DNA of 64,000 nucleotides from Trichobilharzia regenti (lineage: Eukaryota > Platyhelminthes > Trematoda > Strigeidida > Schistosomatidae). The DNA is taken from NCBI GenBank assembly GCA_944472135.2, contig OX235270.1, positions 56,859,267-56,923,266 on the forward strand, given 5' to 3'. The notes below the pieces were generated by a model, which did not search any database, was not told where the DNA came from, and worked only from the letters and a program-made list of their open reading frames with translations. The position numbers and the translations under genes were made by a program. This document shows, piece by piece, positions 1 to 11,746 of this stretch. How positions within the stretch are numbered: position 1 is the stretch's first letter; each line of letters begins with the position of its first letter.

Positions 1-455
1 TCGGATACAGAAGAATCGAATAACGTACAAAACTATTTTGGTAACCAGAAAATAGAAAAAAAGCATGAAATAAAAACAACTGGCTTGAAAATAATTGTAT
101 TAAAGCCAAAAGTGGACATCATGATAGTACAAAATATATTGGTTTTATTATACATTGCAAATGAACGTTGTCGGCCTAAGGATTAATTACTTCCCCATTC
201 TGTTTTCTATATAAATGTGTTTATTAATGATATATTTCACTCACTTAATCTAATACACTTTAATGTTTCACCTTAGCACTTTAAATTTTCTAAAACAGCT
301 TCCAATCCCTTGTAAACGTTGTACTCACCTCAATGTTGGTTGGTTATCGTATGGCTACAACCACGGGATGAAAACGAAACGAAGTCGATTTTCCCGCCCA
401 ACCTGGAGGACAACTGTACAATTCAATAACTATACGGCCTAGTTCGGACAATGAG
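1..455 (-). repeat. Partial copy of dispersed repeat B
   Basis: This stretch is the reverse complement of 640-1010 at roughly 85 percent identity by eye, and lies in the same orientation as 9776-10060. Shared landmarks are the block around the Pro-rich small frame, the segment at 340-400 and the end at about 430-450. I cannot assign repeat B to a known family. The copy is cut by the window start, so its true length is unknown. Confidence 0.7.
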
Positions 456-639
456 TGTAATTATATATATATGAAATAATAATAATGTAATAATAATGTA
501 TATTCACATATAAACATATAAATTTACATGAAAATGCATGCCATTTTTACAGGCACGATCAAGTATGATATAATATCAAATCGTAGATTGTCTACAAGTT
601 AATAATGTTTCAACAGTTAAATATTTGATATATATATAT

Positions 640-1480
640 ATACACATTGTCTGAACTAGGCCGTATAGTTATTGAATTGTACAATTGTCCTCCAGGTTGA
701 GCGGGAAAATCAACCTCGTTTCGTCTTCATCCCGTGGTTGCAGGCATACGATAACCAACCAATATTGAGGTAGGTACAACGTTTACAACTGATTGAAAGC
801 TGTTTTAGAAAAGTAAAAGTGCTAAGGTGAATCAATAAAATGTAATGAAATGGGTAAGTGCAAGTATCACTAATAAATGCATTAATAGAGGAAACTCCCT
901 AGGCTGACAACGTTCATTTGCAATGTATAATGCTTCCTGTACGGTCTGCACTATCAAGATGTCCACTTTTGGTTTTAATACATTTTTTCCTTATGCCGGT
1001 CTCTTTTATTTTATGCCTTTTTGTGCATTTGGTGCACAACCGTACCCTCCAGAGAATAGGAATAGAATAAGTCGAATCAAATTCATAAAAAGCTATAAAA
1101 CGTTAGGTTTAATGGGATATAATGAAGATTAGGTAAAGACGTTATTAGAAAATGAATGAGATAAGACATTCTGAAGTAGTATTTAAAGATCCGACAATGG
1201 ATAGCAAGTTAATTTATAAGATGGTCCATAAATCTGTGCAGAGCCCACGTGGTCGCATCTCAACAATAGGATGAGCGAATGGTATATATTTAAAGTTAGA
1301 AGCATGATCTGTCAAGGCGTTCATTATTATCTTTTTCAAGATAAAGATCCAAGCCCTCATAAAAATCAGAAAACTCTCGAGCCGTCAAATTGCATATTGC
1401 TGTTCCTGCAGAATGGGGCGATTCACCTTAGTGACCGCCACCATATCTACTGATCAGCTAACGCCACCCTCCCTCCTTTT
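640..1480 (+). repeat. Repeat B with small frame (copy in LINE 3' region)
   Basis: About 840 bases found again at roughly 9210-10060 (inverted), 33855-34616 (direct) and partly at 1-455 (inverted). It contains a 69-codon frame at 923-1132 with the phrase AQPYPPENRNRIS, conserved in three copies. That frame could be a remnant of a coding region or chance. It lies within the 3' region of the CR1 LINE in both LINE copies but stands alone at 33855, so it is probably a separate element carried by this LINE lineage. No function can be assigned. Confidence 0.6.
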
Positions 1481-2570
1481 TTGATGTTAAGCTCTGAGAC
1501 TATGATTATTATGACTACCGCAAATACATTGCTTGGTACCAGACATGTTCGTACCTCATATTCCATCTCCCTAGCTTTCTTAATGAGTGCTTCCAACAGG
1601 TCTCCGCGTACATCTTTATGAACATTATATATGTATGCATGCGTCCTAATGAACAGATTACTTTACAAGAAGTTAGAACCTTAAAGAATAAAAAGAAAAG
1701 GTTTTGTGAATAGTGAAGCAAGATTCAGTAGAACGATATAGTTAGGGATCAATGTAGGTAGTATGAACTGAAGGTAAGGTCGGTTGGCAGGACTTAGTGT
1801 ACTAAATTATCATGACAGTCTTGTATATAGTAGACATCTGACATTGCAAAGTAACGTGTCTAAACATATTATAAAAGATATTAACAGAAATACTACATAG
1901 CTTTAACATTATGAATCTTAGAAAATTATATGAGAATGGGTAACTGTTGACTGAAGATAATCAATTCAACTCAAAAATAGTGCAGTGTATTATGCTAATA
2001 ATATAAGTATATTCGTAAAATATTAAAAGATATGGTTGCTAATGTAATGGTTTTCGGAAATAATTATACTGACGAACTTATTGAAGATTACAGTGAAGAG
2101 GAAACCAGTGAGTTAGTTAAACGGCTACTGTGCAGTTAGTAGTTAAAACGTCTTTTTTAAAAAGTAAAGGGTAGAAGAGTTTTGAGCACCGGAGCAAATT
2201 AAGTCATATTCTACTGAGTAGAGTGTAGTGAATAGTGGTACGATTAGGGATAAGGGTAGGTTGAATGAACTTGGGGAAAATGGTTGGTTGGTTGAGTTTG
2301 TTATTGCTAGGTATTCCTGGCCACTTTTCATATGGCATGCTTTAGACATTACAAAGTACCAGTTTGCTTATATTGTGGGAGAACTATCACAACTAATTTG
2401 GGATTATACATCCAGGAGAGTCTTATGTGTTTATAAACCGGATTGAAGAAATATCGATAGGATCTCTAGTAAGCTGAATAACCGGACCTTAGGTAAAGGC
2501 ATGTGGGAGAGATTAGGTTGGTCTTATCACGTTATAGATGAGGTACGGTTGCCGGGGCAAATGAGTTTCC
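1481..2570. other. LINE 3' non-coding region
   Basis: Non-coding 3' part of the minus-strand LINE, repeated nearly identically in inverse orientation at about 8121-9210. The short open frames here are present in both copies only because the DNA is duplicated. I see no gene or RNA structure in it. Confidence 0.6.
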
Positions 2571-5500
2571 TCAAATTGGGGGTATTGCACTGGGGTCTGT
2601 AGTACTAAAGCTAGTTGAGCGGCCCATATGGATAAAGTATGGATAAGTAGACCGAAGCTCTTTTGTTGATAGGAACTCGTTAAGTAGACGCTGGAATTCA
2701 GTAGGAGATCGGCAACTACGTACAGTAAGTGGAAGTTCGTTCCATAATGCACTGTACTGTATTTTAAAGAAACGTGATCGCAGTTTTGTCCGGAACCGGC
2801 TTATGGATAGAGTATTTTCATGATTCCTAAGAGTATATGTGGGTAAATTGTTGAAAGCTATTGGATTACTGCTTTTGATGTAGCCGTGTAAAAGGCGAAA
2901 GAGGAATGTAAGGTTGAGTTTCAGGCGCCTCAACCAAAGTGGCTGAAGTCCATACATTTTGCACCTATCAGCGTAAGTCAGTCCTTCATGTTTGTATAAT
3001 AGGCGTCGAGTAAAACTTCGCTGGATATTTTCAATACGAACCCTGTCATACCCATGCATGAAACCGAAGACAATTGTGCAGTATTCAAGTACTGGACGAA
3101 CCATGACTTTGTATAAAAGGACTTTAGCCTCATTTGTGTACATTTTTCGATGTAACAAGCCTGTGAGTCTTCGGCATTTAGAAACAAGTGCTTTTGCGTA
3201 CTGACTGAATGTTAAGTTTTGTGAGTAGGTAACTCCCAGGTCTTTTATGGAACTGAGGGTTTGGAGAAAAGAGTTACCTAGGTGTAACCTGAAATTCGGA
3301 GGGGAGTTATTGAAATATAGGACACCACATTTATCAGAATTGAATGGCAGTTGCCAGTCATTGCTCCAGTTATGTAACCTATCCAGATCATCTTGAATAT
3401 GTGTGAATCCTTCGTTTAGTGTAGAATTGGGGAAGCTGTATACAATCTTTAAGTCGTCAGCAAAGAGGTATGGGGTACCATGCTTGATTACGCTGCAGAT
3501 GTCGTTAATGTAGATTACGAAAAGCAGTGGACCTAGTACACTACCCTGAATCACTCCACTTCTTATAGGTCTGGGTGACGAGTAATTATTTGCAAATTTC
3601 ACAACTTGGGAACGATCTTCCAAGAAAGAAATGAGCCAGGATAACAAGGGGTCTTGGAACCCGTACGACTTTAGCTAAAGGATTAGTCTCTTGTGTGGGA
3701 CTTTATCAAAGGCTTTTTTGAAGTCAAAGAAGAGAGTTGCGACATACAAACCATGATCACGCTTAGCGATAACATCATCAAAGTAGTCAAGTAGGCAGGT
3801 GGAGCACGATCGATTTTTCAAGAAGCCGTGTTGTGCTGGAGTAAACACTTTGTGAAGGTGGAGGTATGAAGCAATATCTTGCCCTATAACCTTTTCCATA
3901 ACCCTGGAAACTACTGACGTGATATTAATCGGTCGGTAGTTTTCGATGTTAGAAGTTGGTCCTTGTTTGTGCCTAGGGGTTATAAACGACAGTTTCCAGC
4001 ATTCTGGGTAACTGCCATTATTTAAGGACAGAATGAAAAACTTTAGTAGGATAATGGGTATGTCCTCACCACCTCTTTTCAACAAGATAAATGGAATTCC
4101 ATCCGGCCCAGCGTTATATGATGTCCGGAGGGATGCTATAGCGAAAGAAATCTTTTGTTGGGTGAATGTTATATTACCCAAAAAGTGATTTGGTATTGTC
4201 GGAACTTCAAGACTATCTACTGTTTCTTCGATAGTATAGTAGCTAGAAAAGTGGGAGCTGAATAACTCACATATTTCCTGCGGGTCTTCGTGTAGTTTTT
4301 CTCCATCTAGTAATAAGTTAGGGATACTTATTGTCAATCACGTCTCATAAACCGTTAATGCCCAGCTCTCGCTACGCTCGGGCACACGCTGTTCTTCGAA
4401 GATTTCAGAAACGCTTAGTTATAACGGACGAAAAAACCAAAACACCGATCTGCCGTTTGATATTTCTGTATTGTTACACCAACATATAAAAGGAATAAGC
4501 GAACTAAGGTCTGAAAACAAATATTACAATAATAAATCTTTGTATTACTTCTGACAATGTTTCACTCTTCTTTCTGAACAGCGACCGATGAGACGATGAC
4601 TGTCGTATTGATGCCTCCGCGAAAATTGGGGAAGTTGATTTTGAGCAAACAACCATGAATTGATCGTTCAATCTTCAACTCCATTGACACTTATTCTGTT
4701 GTTGATTCGTGACTTAATTAGTTTAACTAATGCCTCTGTGTTATCAGGTTGTGAGTAGAGGATGCGTTCTAGTTTGATGGACTCAGATAACTGATTAGAT
4801 TTGTATGAATCATAAGTTTGCTTGAGTGTAATGAGTGATGAAAAGTCATTATATCTGTAGAATTGCCTAGCATGCTTACGCAGTCGGTTTCGAATCTTTA
4901 CGAGGATGAAGTCGGGCTGTTTAGGCCTAGTTTTCACAAGTCTTACTGGAGCGATGAAGTCATGTGCAAATCCTAGGTTCTCATAGAGTAATTTGTTTGT
5001 CTCTATAGCCGAGCTGCACGTAAAGTATGGCTCCCAGTCTAGGGTGCGTATGTATGGTTTCAGTTCATCCCACTGAGCATGTCTGTAACCCCTGAGTAAT
5101 ACTTTGTTGGCGTTTATTGTCGAACTCATGCTAGTGCAAATATTAAGTGTACCGAATACTACTCTGTGGTCGCTGCCAGGAAACTCTTTACCTACTCGAA
5201 GGGTAGTGGGGATGATACCATTAGTGAAAACTAGATCTAAAATCTTAGATAGCCTGGTAGGATACTGTAGGTGTTGTTGCCATTCTTTTGTTTCTATTAT
5301 GTTGATAAATTGATTGTACCGTTTTGGTGAGGAAAGTGGTTGCCAGACTACATCGGGCATATTAAAGTCCCCACATATAATTTTAGCCGTATGAGGTAGT
5401 GAAGTGGCGTAAGCGAACGTGCTAGCAAGCTTCATATTACCTTCAACAGTTGAGCACGGAGGGTGATAGATGCAACCTATAAGATAGGAACTGGAGTGAG

Positions 5501-6008
5501 ACAGTCTTAGAATAGCCCACACTGAATCGTTATCTGTGATGAGCTCTGGGTAGAAGCACTGTGTGGCCTTAATATCAGACCTGATATACATAGCACATCC
5601 TCCTCCTCTAACATAGTTTCTGTCGCCTCTGAATACATAATAGTTATCAATAGAAATATCTTTATCGCAAATCTGAGGAGTGCACTATGTCTCAGTAATC
5701 ATTATGAGAGACGGATTGCAAATTAGGGATAATGTCGTGAAGTCGAACATTTTGTTGAGTAAGGAGCGAGCATTGATAAGACAGAATGAGAGAGAGTTAG
5801 GGGTGACGGTGAAATCGCATACATCTTTAAAAATATTCTCTCCAAGGTTTATGGCGTCTAGAACAGATTGTTTGATGGGTGCTAACTCAGATGGTGGCCA
5901 CTTACTAGCAGTGCTGGAAAAGTGCCCTACACCAGTATCAGCACAGAGAGATGTGCCATCGTTTATTACCCCGTCGGGTGTGAGGTGTTCATAATACCGT
6001 GCCTCCAA
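2571..6008 (-). pseudogene. CR1 ORF2 (endonuclease-reverse transcriptase), broken
   Basis: Remains of the LINE polyprotein that nicks target DNA and copies the element RNA by target-primed reverse transcription. Segment 6008-5685 carries the start of the endonuclease (INARSLLNK, then MITET before a stop). Segment 5591-4668 carries GDFNMPDVVW and a GSDHR motif typical of the apurinic-like endonuclease. Segments 4337-3675 and 3647-2571 carry the reverse transcriptase with YRPINIT, FDFKKAFDKVPH, GVIQGSVLGPLLF and the catalytic FADD. A solo LTR splits the linker between NRIS and IPNLLLDG; removing it and one CTTAT copy restores the frame. A nonsense codon lies near 3674-3676, where the inverted copy at 7010 has lysine. 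The gene is inactive. Confidence 0.9.
4332..4689 (-). mobile_element. Solo LTR of the Bel/Pao-like family, 358 bp
   Basis: The element runs TGTCAATCACG to CATTGACA on the plus strand and is flanked by the 5-base duplication CTTAT (4327-4331 and 4690-4694). It matches, in reverse orientation, the two LTRs at 44385-44742 and 47994-48351, which have exactly the same length. It lies inside LINE ORF2, so it inserted after that LINE. It presumably formed by recombination between the LTRs of a full element, leaving one LTR. Confidence 0.92.
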
Positions 6009-6660
6009 TGCATCGCCCTCCCATCCGGTGATAAGTGGCTTGACAGTATGTGTGCTATTTGCGTCAATATTGAGGCTGAAATTTCGTGTTGGCTGAGAAA
6101 ATTTAGATTGGATGGGGGGGAGGTAGGTATTCCTTGTGGATAGTATGCTGGGGTAGAGCTACGTGTATCGCAGTTATGACTAATATTTTGTGTGTTTGAG
6201 TTATTTTCGTAAATATTAGTCCATTGACGGTCTTGGGTGGTCTGTATGCGATGGTTTTCGGGGATGTGGTGAGTCAAAAGGCCACCTTTAGGAAACATGC
6301 CTAGCGCACTTGTTCCTTGTTGTAGAGGTCCCTGGATCAAACTTTTGTCTATAGTAGCCATAGATTGGAAAGTTGTGTCGAGGTAGGTGTATGCCTGCCC
6401 GTCGGGCTTCGGCTTATTTTTAGGGTGCCCAGACATATAGCGTCTGTTGTGTCTATCGGACGAAGACTTGTTCGGTGTTGGATGAATCGGCGGGTTGCCT
6501 CTCTTTTCATTGACGTTAGATTTATGGCGGTATGAGGGCCTATTCTGCTTCCCTGGTTTAGTGGTTTGATTGGGGTCGCTTAAGTTAATGTTATCTGGTT
6601 CGCTGCTGAGAAACCTATCAGTGATGTGTTTGAGTACAGGTATTCTGGATGGCAGGGTTA
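5966..6660 (-). pseudogene. CR1 ORF1, C-terminal part
   Basis: An open minus-strand frame just upstream of ORF2. It is rich in Pro, Ser, Asn, Gln and His, like the disordered tails of the two intact ORF1 proteins at 17296-18972 and 23887-25428. The methionine at 6436 is internal: the frame stays open upstream at least through NKSSSDRHNRRY. The N-terminal half, including any coiled coil, is lost at the 5' truncation near 6665. ORF1 proteins of this clade bind element RNA and support retrotransposition. Confidence 0.65.
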
Positions 6661-6684
6661 TTTTACTTCGTTTTTTTTACTTTC

Positions 6685-6825
6685 GTTTATTTAACTGTTG
6701 AAACATAATTAACTTGTAGACAATTTAAGATTTGACATTATAACATACTTGATCGTGCCTGTAAAAATGGCATGCATTTTCATGTAAATTTATGTTTATA
6801 TGAAAATAAAATTATTATTATTAAA
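6685..6825 (+). repeat. Isolated CR1 3' tail
   Basis: About 140 bases match the terminal part of the plus-strand LINE at 10070-10205, including the ATT-rich end. Nothing LINE-like precedes it on the plus strand, so it looks like a very short 5'-truncated LINE insertion, or a tail left by rearrangement between the two opposing LINE copies. Confidence 0.7.
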
Positions 6826-6941
6826 AAAACACGAGAACGCAACTCGTGATGCTGTCCTAATGGATTTTGGACCATTAATATAAGTATAAATCTTGGGCAC
6901 TCTTAGGCACTCTTGGGCACACCGCTAAGCGTGATCATGGT

Positions 6942-8120
6942 TTGTATGTCACAACTCTCTTCTTTGACTTCAAAAAAGCCTTTGATAAAGTCCCACACAA
7001 GAGACTAATCCTTAAGCTAAAGTCGTACGGGTTCCAAGACCCCTTGTTATCCTGGCTCATTTCTTTCTTGGAAGATCGTTCCCAAGTTGTGAAATTTGCA
7101 AATAATTACTCGTCACCCAGACCTATAAGAAGTGGAGTGATTCAGGGTAGTGTACTGGGTCCACTGCTTTTCGTAATCTACATTAACGACATCTGCAGCG
7201 TAATCAAGCATGGTACCCCATACCTCTTTGCTGACGACTTAAAGATTGTATACAGCTTCCCCCATTCTACACTAAACGAAGGATTCACACATATTCAAGA
7301 TGATCTGGATAGGTTACATAACTGGAGCAATGACTGGCAACTGCCATTCAATTCTGATAAATGTGGTGTCCTATATTTCAATAACTCCCATCCGAATTTC
7401 AGGTTACACCTAGGTAACTCTTTTCTTCAAACCCTCAATTCCATAAAAGATCTGGGAGTTACCTACTCACAAAACTTAACATTCAGTCAGTACGCAAAAG
7501 CACTTGTTTCTAAATGCCGAAGACTCACAGGCTTGTTACATCGAAAAATGTACACAAATGAGGCTAAAGTCCTTTTATACAAAGTCATGGTTCGTCCAGT
7601 ACTTGAATACTGCACAGTTGTCTTCGGTTTCATGCATGGGTATGACAGGGTTCGTATTGAAAATATCCAGCGAAGTTTTACTCGACGCCTATTATACAAA
7701 CATGAAGGACTGACTTACGCTGATAGGTGCAAAATGTATGGACTTCAGCCACTTTGGTTAAGGCGCCTGAAACTCAACCTTACATTCCTCTTTCGCCTTT
7801 TACACGGCTACACCAAAAGCAGTAATCCAATAGCTTTCAATAATTTACCCATATATACTCTTAGGAATCATGAAAATACTCTATCCATAAGCCGGTTCCG
7901 GACAAAACTACGATCACGTTTCTTTAAAATACAGTACAGTGCATTATGGAACGAACTTCCACTTACTGTACGTAGTTGCCGATCTCCTACTGAATTCCAG
8001 CGTCTACTTAACGAGTTCCTATCAACAAAAGAGCTTCGGTCTACTTATCCATACTTTATCCATATGGGCCGCTCAACTAGCTTTAGTACTACAGACCCCA
8101 GTGCAATACCCCCAATTTGA
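6942..8120 (+). CDS. CR1 reverse transcriptase, C-terminal half (truncated)
   Basis: A 392-codon open frame covering the RT core from FFDFKKAFDKVPH through GVIQGSVLGPLLF and FADDLKIVY into the thumb and C-terminal region. The methionine is internal; the real gene began upstream and was lost by truncation, so no endonuclease remains. It differs from the minus-strand copy (3647-2571) at only a few residues, for example His for Asn in SFPHSTLNE, and it lacks that copy's nonsense codon. Without a 5' end or promoter it is unlikely to be expressed as a functional protein. Confidence 0.85.
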   Translation: MYVTTLFFDFKKAFDKVPHKRLILKLKSYGFQDPLLSWLISFLEDRSQVVKFANNYSSPRPIRSGVIQGSVLGPLLFVIYINDICSVIKHGTPYLFADDLKIVYSFPHSTLNEGFTHIQDDLDRLHNWSNDWQLPFNSDKCGVLYFNNSHPNFRLHLGNSFLQTLNSIKDLGVTYSQNLTFSQYAKALVSKCRRLTGLLHRKMYTNEAKVLLYKVMVRPVLEYCTVVFGFMHGYDRVRIENIQRSFTRRLLYKHEGLTYADRCKMYGLQPLWLRRLKLNLTFLFRLLHGYTKSSNPIAFNNLPIYTLRNHENTLSISRFRTKLRSRFFKIQYSALWNELPLTVRSCRSPTEFQRLLNEFLSTKELRSTYPYFIHMGRSTSFSTTDPSAIPPI

Positions 8121-9209
8121 GGAAACTCATTTGCCCCGGCAACCGTACCTCATCTATAACGTGATAAGACCAACCTAATCTCTCCCACATGCCTTTACCT
8201 AAGGTCCGGTTATTCAGCTTACTAGAGATCCTATCGATATTTCTTCAATCGGGTTTATAAACTCATTAGACTCTCCTGGATGTATAATCCCAAATTAGTT
8301 GTGATAGTTCTCCCATAATATAAGCAAACTGGTACTTTGTAATGTCTAAAGCATGCCATATGAAAAGCGGCCAGGAATACCTAGCAATAACAAACTCAAC
8401 CAACCAACCATTTTCCCCAAGTTCATTCAACCTACCCTTATCCCTAATCGTACCACTATTCACTACACTCTACTCAGTAGAATATGACTTAATTTGCTCC
8501 GGTGCTCAAAACTCTTCTACCCTTTACTTTTTAAAAAAGACGTTTTAACTACTAACTGCACAGTTGCCATTTAACTAACTCACTGGTTTCCTCTTCACTG
8601 TAATCTTCAATAAGTTCGTCAGTATAATTATTTCCGAAAACCATTACATTAGCAACCATATCTTTTAATATTTTACGAATATACTTATATTATTAGCATA
8701 ATACACTGCACTATTTTTGAGTTGAATTGATTATCTTCAGTCAACAGTTACCCATTCTCATATAATTTTCTAAAATTCATAATGTTAAAGCTATGTAGTA
8801 TTTCTGTTAATATCTTTTATAATATGTTTAGACACGTTACTTTGCAATGTCAGATGTCTACTATATACAAGACTGTCATGATAATTTAGTACACTAAGTC
8901 CTGCCAACCGACCTTACCTTCAGTTCATACTACCTACATTGATCCCTAACTATATTGTTCTGCTGAATCTTGCTTCACTATTCACAAAACCTATTCTTTT
9001 TACTCTTTAAGGTTTTAACTTCTTGTAAAGTAATCCGTTCATTAGGACGCATGCATACATATATAATGTTCATAAAGATGTATGTGGAGACCTATTGGAA
9101 GCACTCATTAAGAAAGCTAGGGAGATGGAATATGGGGTACGAACATGTCTGGTACCAAGCAGTATATTTGCGGTAGCCATAATAATCATAGTCTCAGAGC
9201 TTAACATCA
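8121..9209. other. LINE 3' non-coding region (inverted copy)
   Basis: Reverse complement of about 1481-2570, belonging to the 3' region of the plus-strand LINE. No gene is supported here. Confidence 0.6.
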
Positions 9210-10060
9210 AAAAAGGAGGGAGGGTGGCGTTAGCTGATCAGTAGATATGGTGGCGGTCACTAAGGTGAATCGCCCCATTCTGCAGGAACAGCAATATACA
9301 TAATAAAGGCTCGAGATATTTCTTATTTTTATGAGGGCTTAGATCTTTATCTTGAAAAAGATAATAATGAACGCCTTGACAGATCATGCTTCTACCTTTA
9401 AATATATACCACTCGCTCAGCCTATTGTTGAGATGCGACCATGTGGGCTCTGCACAGATCTATTGGGCATCTTATAAATCAACTTGCTGTCCAATGTCGG
9501 ATCTTTAAATACCACTTCACAATGTCTTATCTCATTCATTTTCTAATAACGTCTTTACTTAATCCTCATTGTATCCCATCAAACCTAACATTTTATAGCT
9601 TTTTATGAATTTGATTCGACTTATTCTATTCCTATTCTCTGGAGGGTACGGTTGTGCACCAAATGCACAAAAAGGCATAAAATAAAAAAGACCGGCATAA
9701 GGAAAAAATGTATTAAAACCAAAAGTGGACATCATGATAGTGCAAACCGTACAGGAAGCATTATACATTGCAAATGAACGTTGTCAGCCTAGGGAGTTTT
9801 CTATATTAATGCATTCATTAGTGATACTTGCACTTACCCATTTCATTACACTTTATTGATTCACCTTAGCACTTTTAATTTTCTAAAACAGCTTTCAATC
9901 CGTTGTAAACGTTGTACCTACCTCAATATTGGTTGGTTATCGTATGCCGACAACCACGGGATGAAAACGAAACGAAGTCGATTTTCCCGCTCAACCTGGA
10001 GGACAATTGTACAATTCAATAACTATACAGCCTAGTTCAGACAATGTGTATTTTATATAT
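9210..10060 (-). repeat. Repeat B (third copy)
   Basis: Reverse complement of about 640-1480, including the small frame at 9559-9768. It sits in the 3' region of the plus-strand LINE just before its tail. Confidence 0.6.
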
Positions 10061-10239
10061 ATCAAATATTTAACTGTTGAAACATTATTAACTTGTAGAC
10101 AATCTACGATTTGATATTATATCATACTTGATCGTGCCTGTAAAAATGGCATGCATTTTCATGTAAATTTATGTTTATATGAGAATATATATTATTATTA
10201 TTAAATTATAACTCAATTATGGATACGATTTCATTTTGA

Positions 10240-11463
10240 TATACCACACAGTGTTGTACAGTTATATTAACTGATGACGTTTTGAGCACAAACTATTACT
10301 CATAATCATCTGAATTTACACAACTTTTTTCTTTCACTTATATACATGTGTGGAATCGATTAGATATTGGATTAAAAATCATTGTGAGACAATGTGCATT
10401 CAGAAATAATAGTACGAGTGTTATTGACCCATTACAATTATATGGGAAATACGAGTGTTTTATAGTCATAATAAGTTACATGTTAGAATGTTGTGATGTG
10501 TTTGAATTGAAATAGAATTTTAAGATTATTTATTATCCTCTTCTGATTTGACCTGTGGTAATAATATCTTCCATATTTCTGGTATTTGCATTGAGTCATT
10601 TCTGTTGCATGTGTTAAGTGTAGTAGACTCGATGAATAAGGATTCCGCAATCAACCTCCCTCTCCACCTACGTATATTACTTTTTAGAATCTTGACCCTA
10701 TCCCACCCTATTGTGTGGTTGTTTGTTGATGCGTGAAGTGCAATAGCTGAGCCTTTTTCTAAATTACTTATCTTTCCAGGGCCAACCATTCTTCCCTTAG
10801 CTAAATTCTTATGTTCTGATAATCTGACTATCCCCGACGTACTAGTTTGACCTATGAAGTTGACGTCACAGTCATTGCAGGGTATTTTGTAAATTATATT
10901 GTTTTGTCCAATTGGGTCCACCGCGTCCTTTAACCTATAGAGCTCGTTCCCTGAGTGAGTTTGTAGGTTTAAATGCCGCTCTAATTCCTGTTTTATTAAG
11001 AATCCTACGTAGGGTCTCACATGTCCCCTCCTTATATGGTATAACAATAGACGACTTATATTCTCTCTTATTTATGTTATCATTACTAGTTTCACAATTA
11101 TTTTTGTTTTGCTTTTGGCCTTTTCTGATCTTCCTAATGAATTTTACAGGCTAGTTATTCAACACCAACGCTTCTTCTGTCTGTTTTATTTCATCATTTA
11201 GGTCTTTTCTTGTGCTACTTAGTGCTATGGCTCGGTTTGTTAGACACTTCACTAAGCTTGCCTTAACAGTTAGCGAATGAGATGAATTAAAGTCTAAATA
11301 TCTATTAGAATGCGTTAGCTTGTTATAAACACTAGTGTGCAGCTTACCTTCTTCTATTCGTTTTATCTTACAATCTAACATAGCTAATTCTCCTTGTCCA
11401 TTTTCTGATTCAAATGTGAATTTTATTCCCTCTGCGAGTGATTTTATATGTGTCAAGAAGCTA
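10240..11463 (-). pseudogene. Penelope-like element: RT thumb, linker and GIY-YIG endonuclease
   Basis: This is the 3' half of a minus-strand PLE whose RT core lies at 19082-19510; the two were separated by nested insertions. Segment 11463-11151 encodes the RT thumb (IKFTFESE, LHTSVYNK, SNRYLDFNSSH). The following frame has IPYKEGTCETLRRIL and FKPTNSL. Segment 11047-10526 carries the GIY-YIG-type endonuclease (IIYKIPCNDCDVNFIGQTS, then a conserved EHK). PLE endonucleases nick target DNA for priming. At least one stop (11151) and a frameshift near 10945 break the reading, so this copy is dead. The 3' flank 10240-10420 resembles 25660-25870 and 44140-44340. Confidence 0.85.
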
Positions 11464-11467
11464 GAGA

Positions 11468-11746
11468 TGTGGTGAGAGCAGGCTGCTAGTCAATTGGTAG
11501 ACATTAATCTACGTCAATGTCTAGGTCACTGATATTGGCTTTGAGAAAATATGAACAAGGCTGATTCAACAACCAATCACAGCGGACTTAAACGTGGGCA
11601 AATATGATTCGCAGATAGATGGCTGCACTTTCCGAGAAATCTCGAAAAGAACCAATCAGAAGGATGCGTTTGTCTACTTGAATAAGCTATGATAATGTAC
11701 ATGAAATATATATAAATACGTCCTGATTTCCGTAATGAAATGATCT
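11468..11746 (+). mobile_element. Solo LTR (family R), first 279 bp, split by a LINE
   Basis: Starts TGTGGTGAGAGC directly after the target duplication GAGA (11464-11467). The remaining 29 bases lie at 19053-19081, followed by GAGA again (19082-19085). The two parts total 308 bp, exactly the length of the intact copies at 29643-29950, 39439-39746 and 40598-40905. It contains two CCAAT-like boxes and a TATATATAAATAC box about 60 bases before the end, so it looks like a promoter-bearing LTR oriented on the plus strand. The 4-base duplication suits a Ty3/gypsy-type element, but no internal region is present to prove this. Confidence 0.9.

Larger units (their letters stand above)
473..6665 (-). 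mobile_element. CR1-clade LINE, 5'-truncated, broken (copy 1)
   Basis: A minus-strand non-LTR retrotransposon. Reading from high to low coordinates it has the tail end of ORF1 (about 6660-5966), the ORF2 endonuclease and reverse transcriptase (6008-2571), a 2.1-kb 3' region, and an AT-rich tail with ATT repeats at 473-490. The tail resembles the tails at 6685-6825, 10070-10205 and 11747-11820, so it marks a true LINE 3' end. The 5' end is truncated inside ORF1 near 6665, where an unrelated LINE tail begins. The element is dead: ORF2 has several stops and frameshifts and a solo LTR inserted at 4332-4689. Its 3' half is repeated in opposite orientation at 6923-10205. Confidence 0.85.
6923..10205 (+). 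mobile_element. CR1-clade LINE, 5'-truncated (copy 2, inverted to copy 1)
   Basis: It is nearly identical, in reverse orientation, to 473-3768. It starts abruptly inside the reverse transcriptase at the shared CGCTAAGCG and ends in the ATT-rich tail at about 10205. It contains the RT C-terminal half (6942-8120), the 3' non-coding region and repeat B. The sharp 5' truncation and intact 3' end are what incomplete LINE insertion gives, though a local inverted duplication is an alternative. Just upstream are short repeats of a GGGCACTCTT motif. I see no convincing target-site duplication. Confidence 0.8.

Noticed and set aside
923..1132. 69-codon frame in repeat B as a gene
   Set aside because: Conservation is explained by repeat copies. 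It has no recognised domain, and it lies in LINE 3' non-coding sequence.
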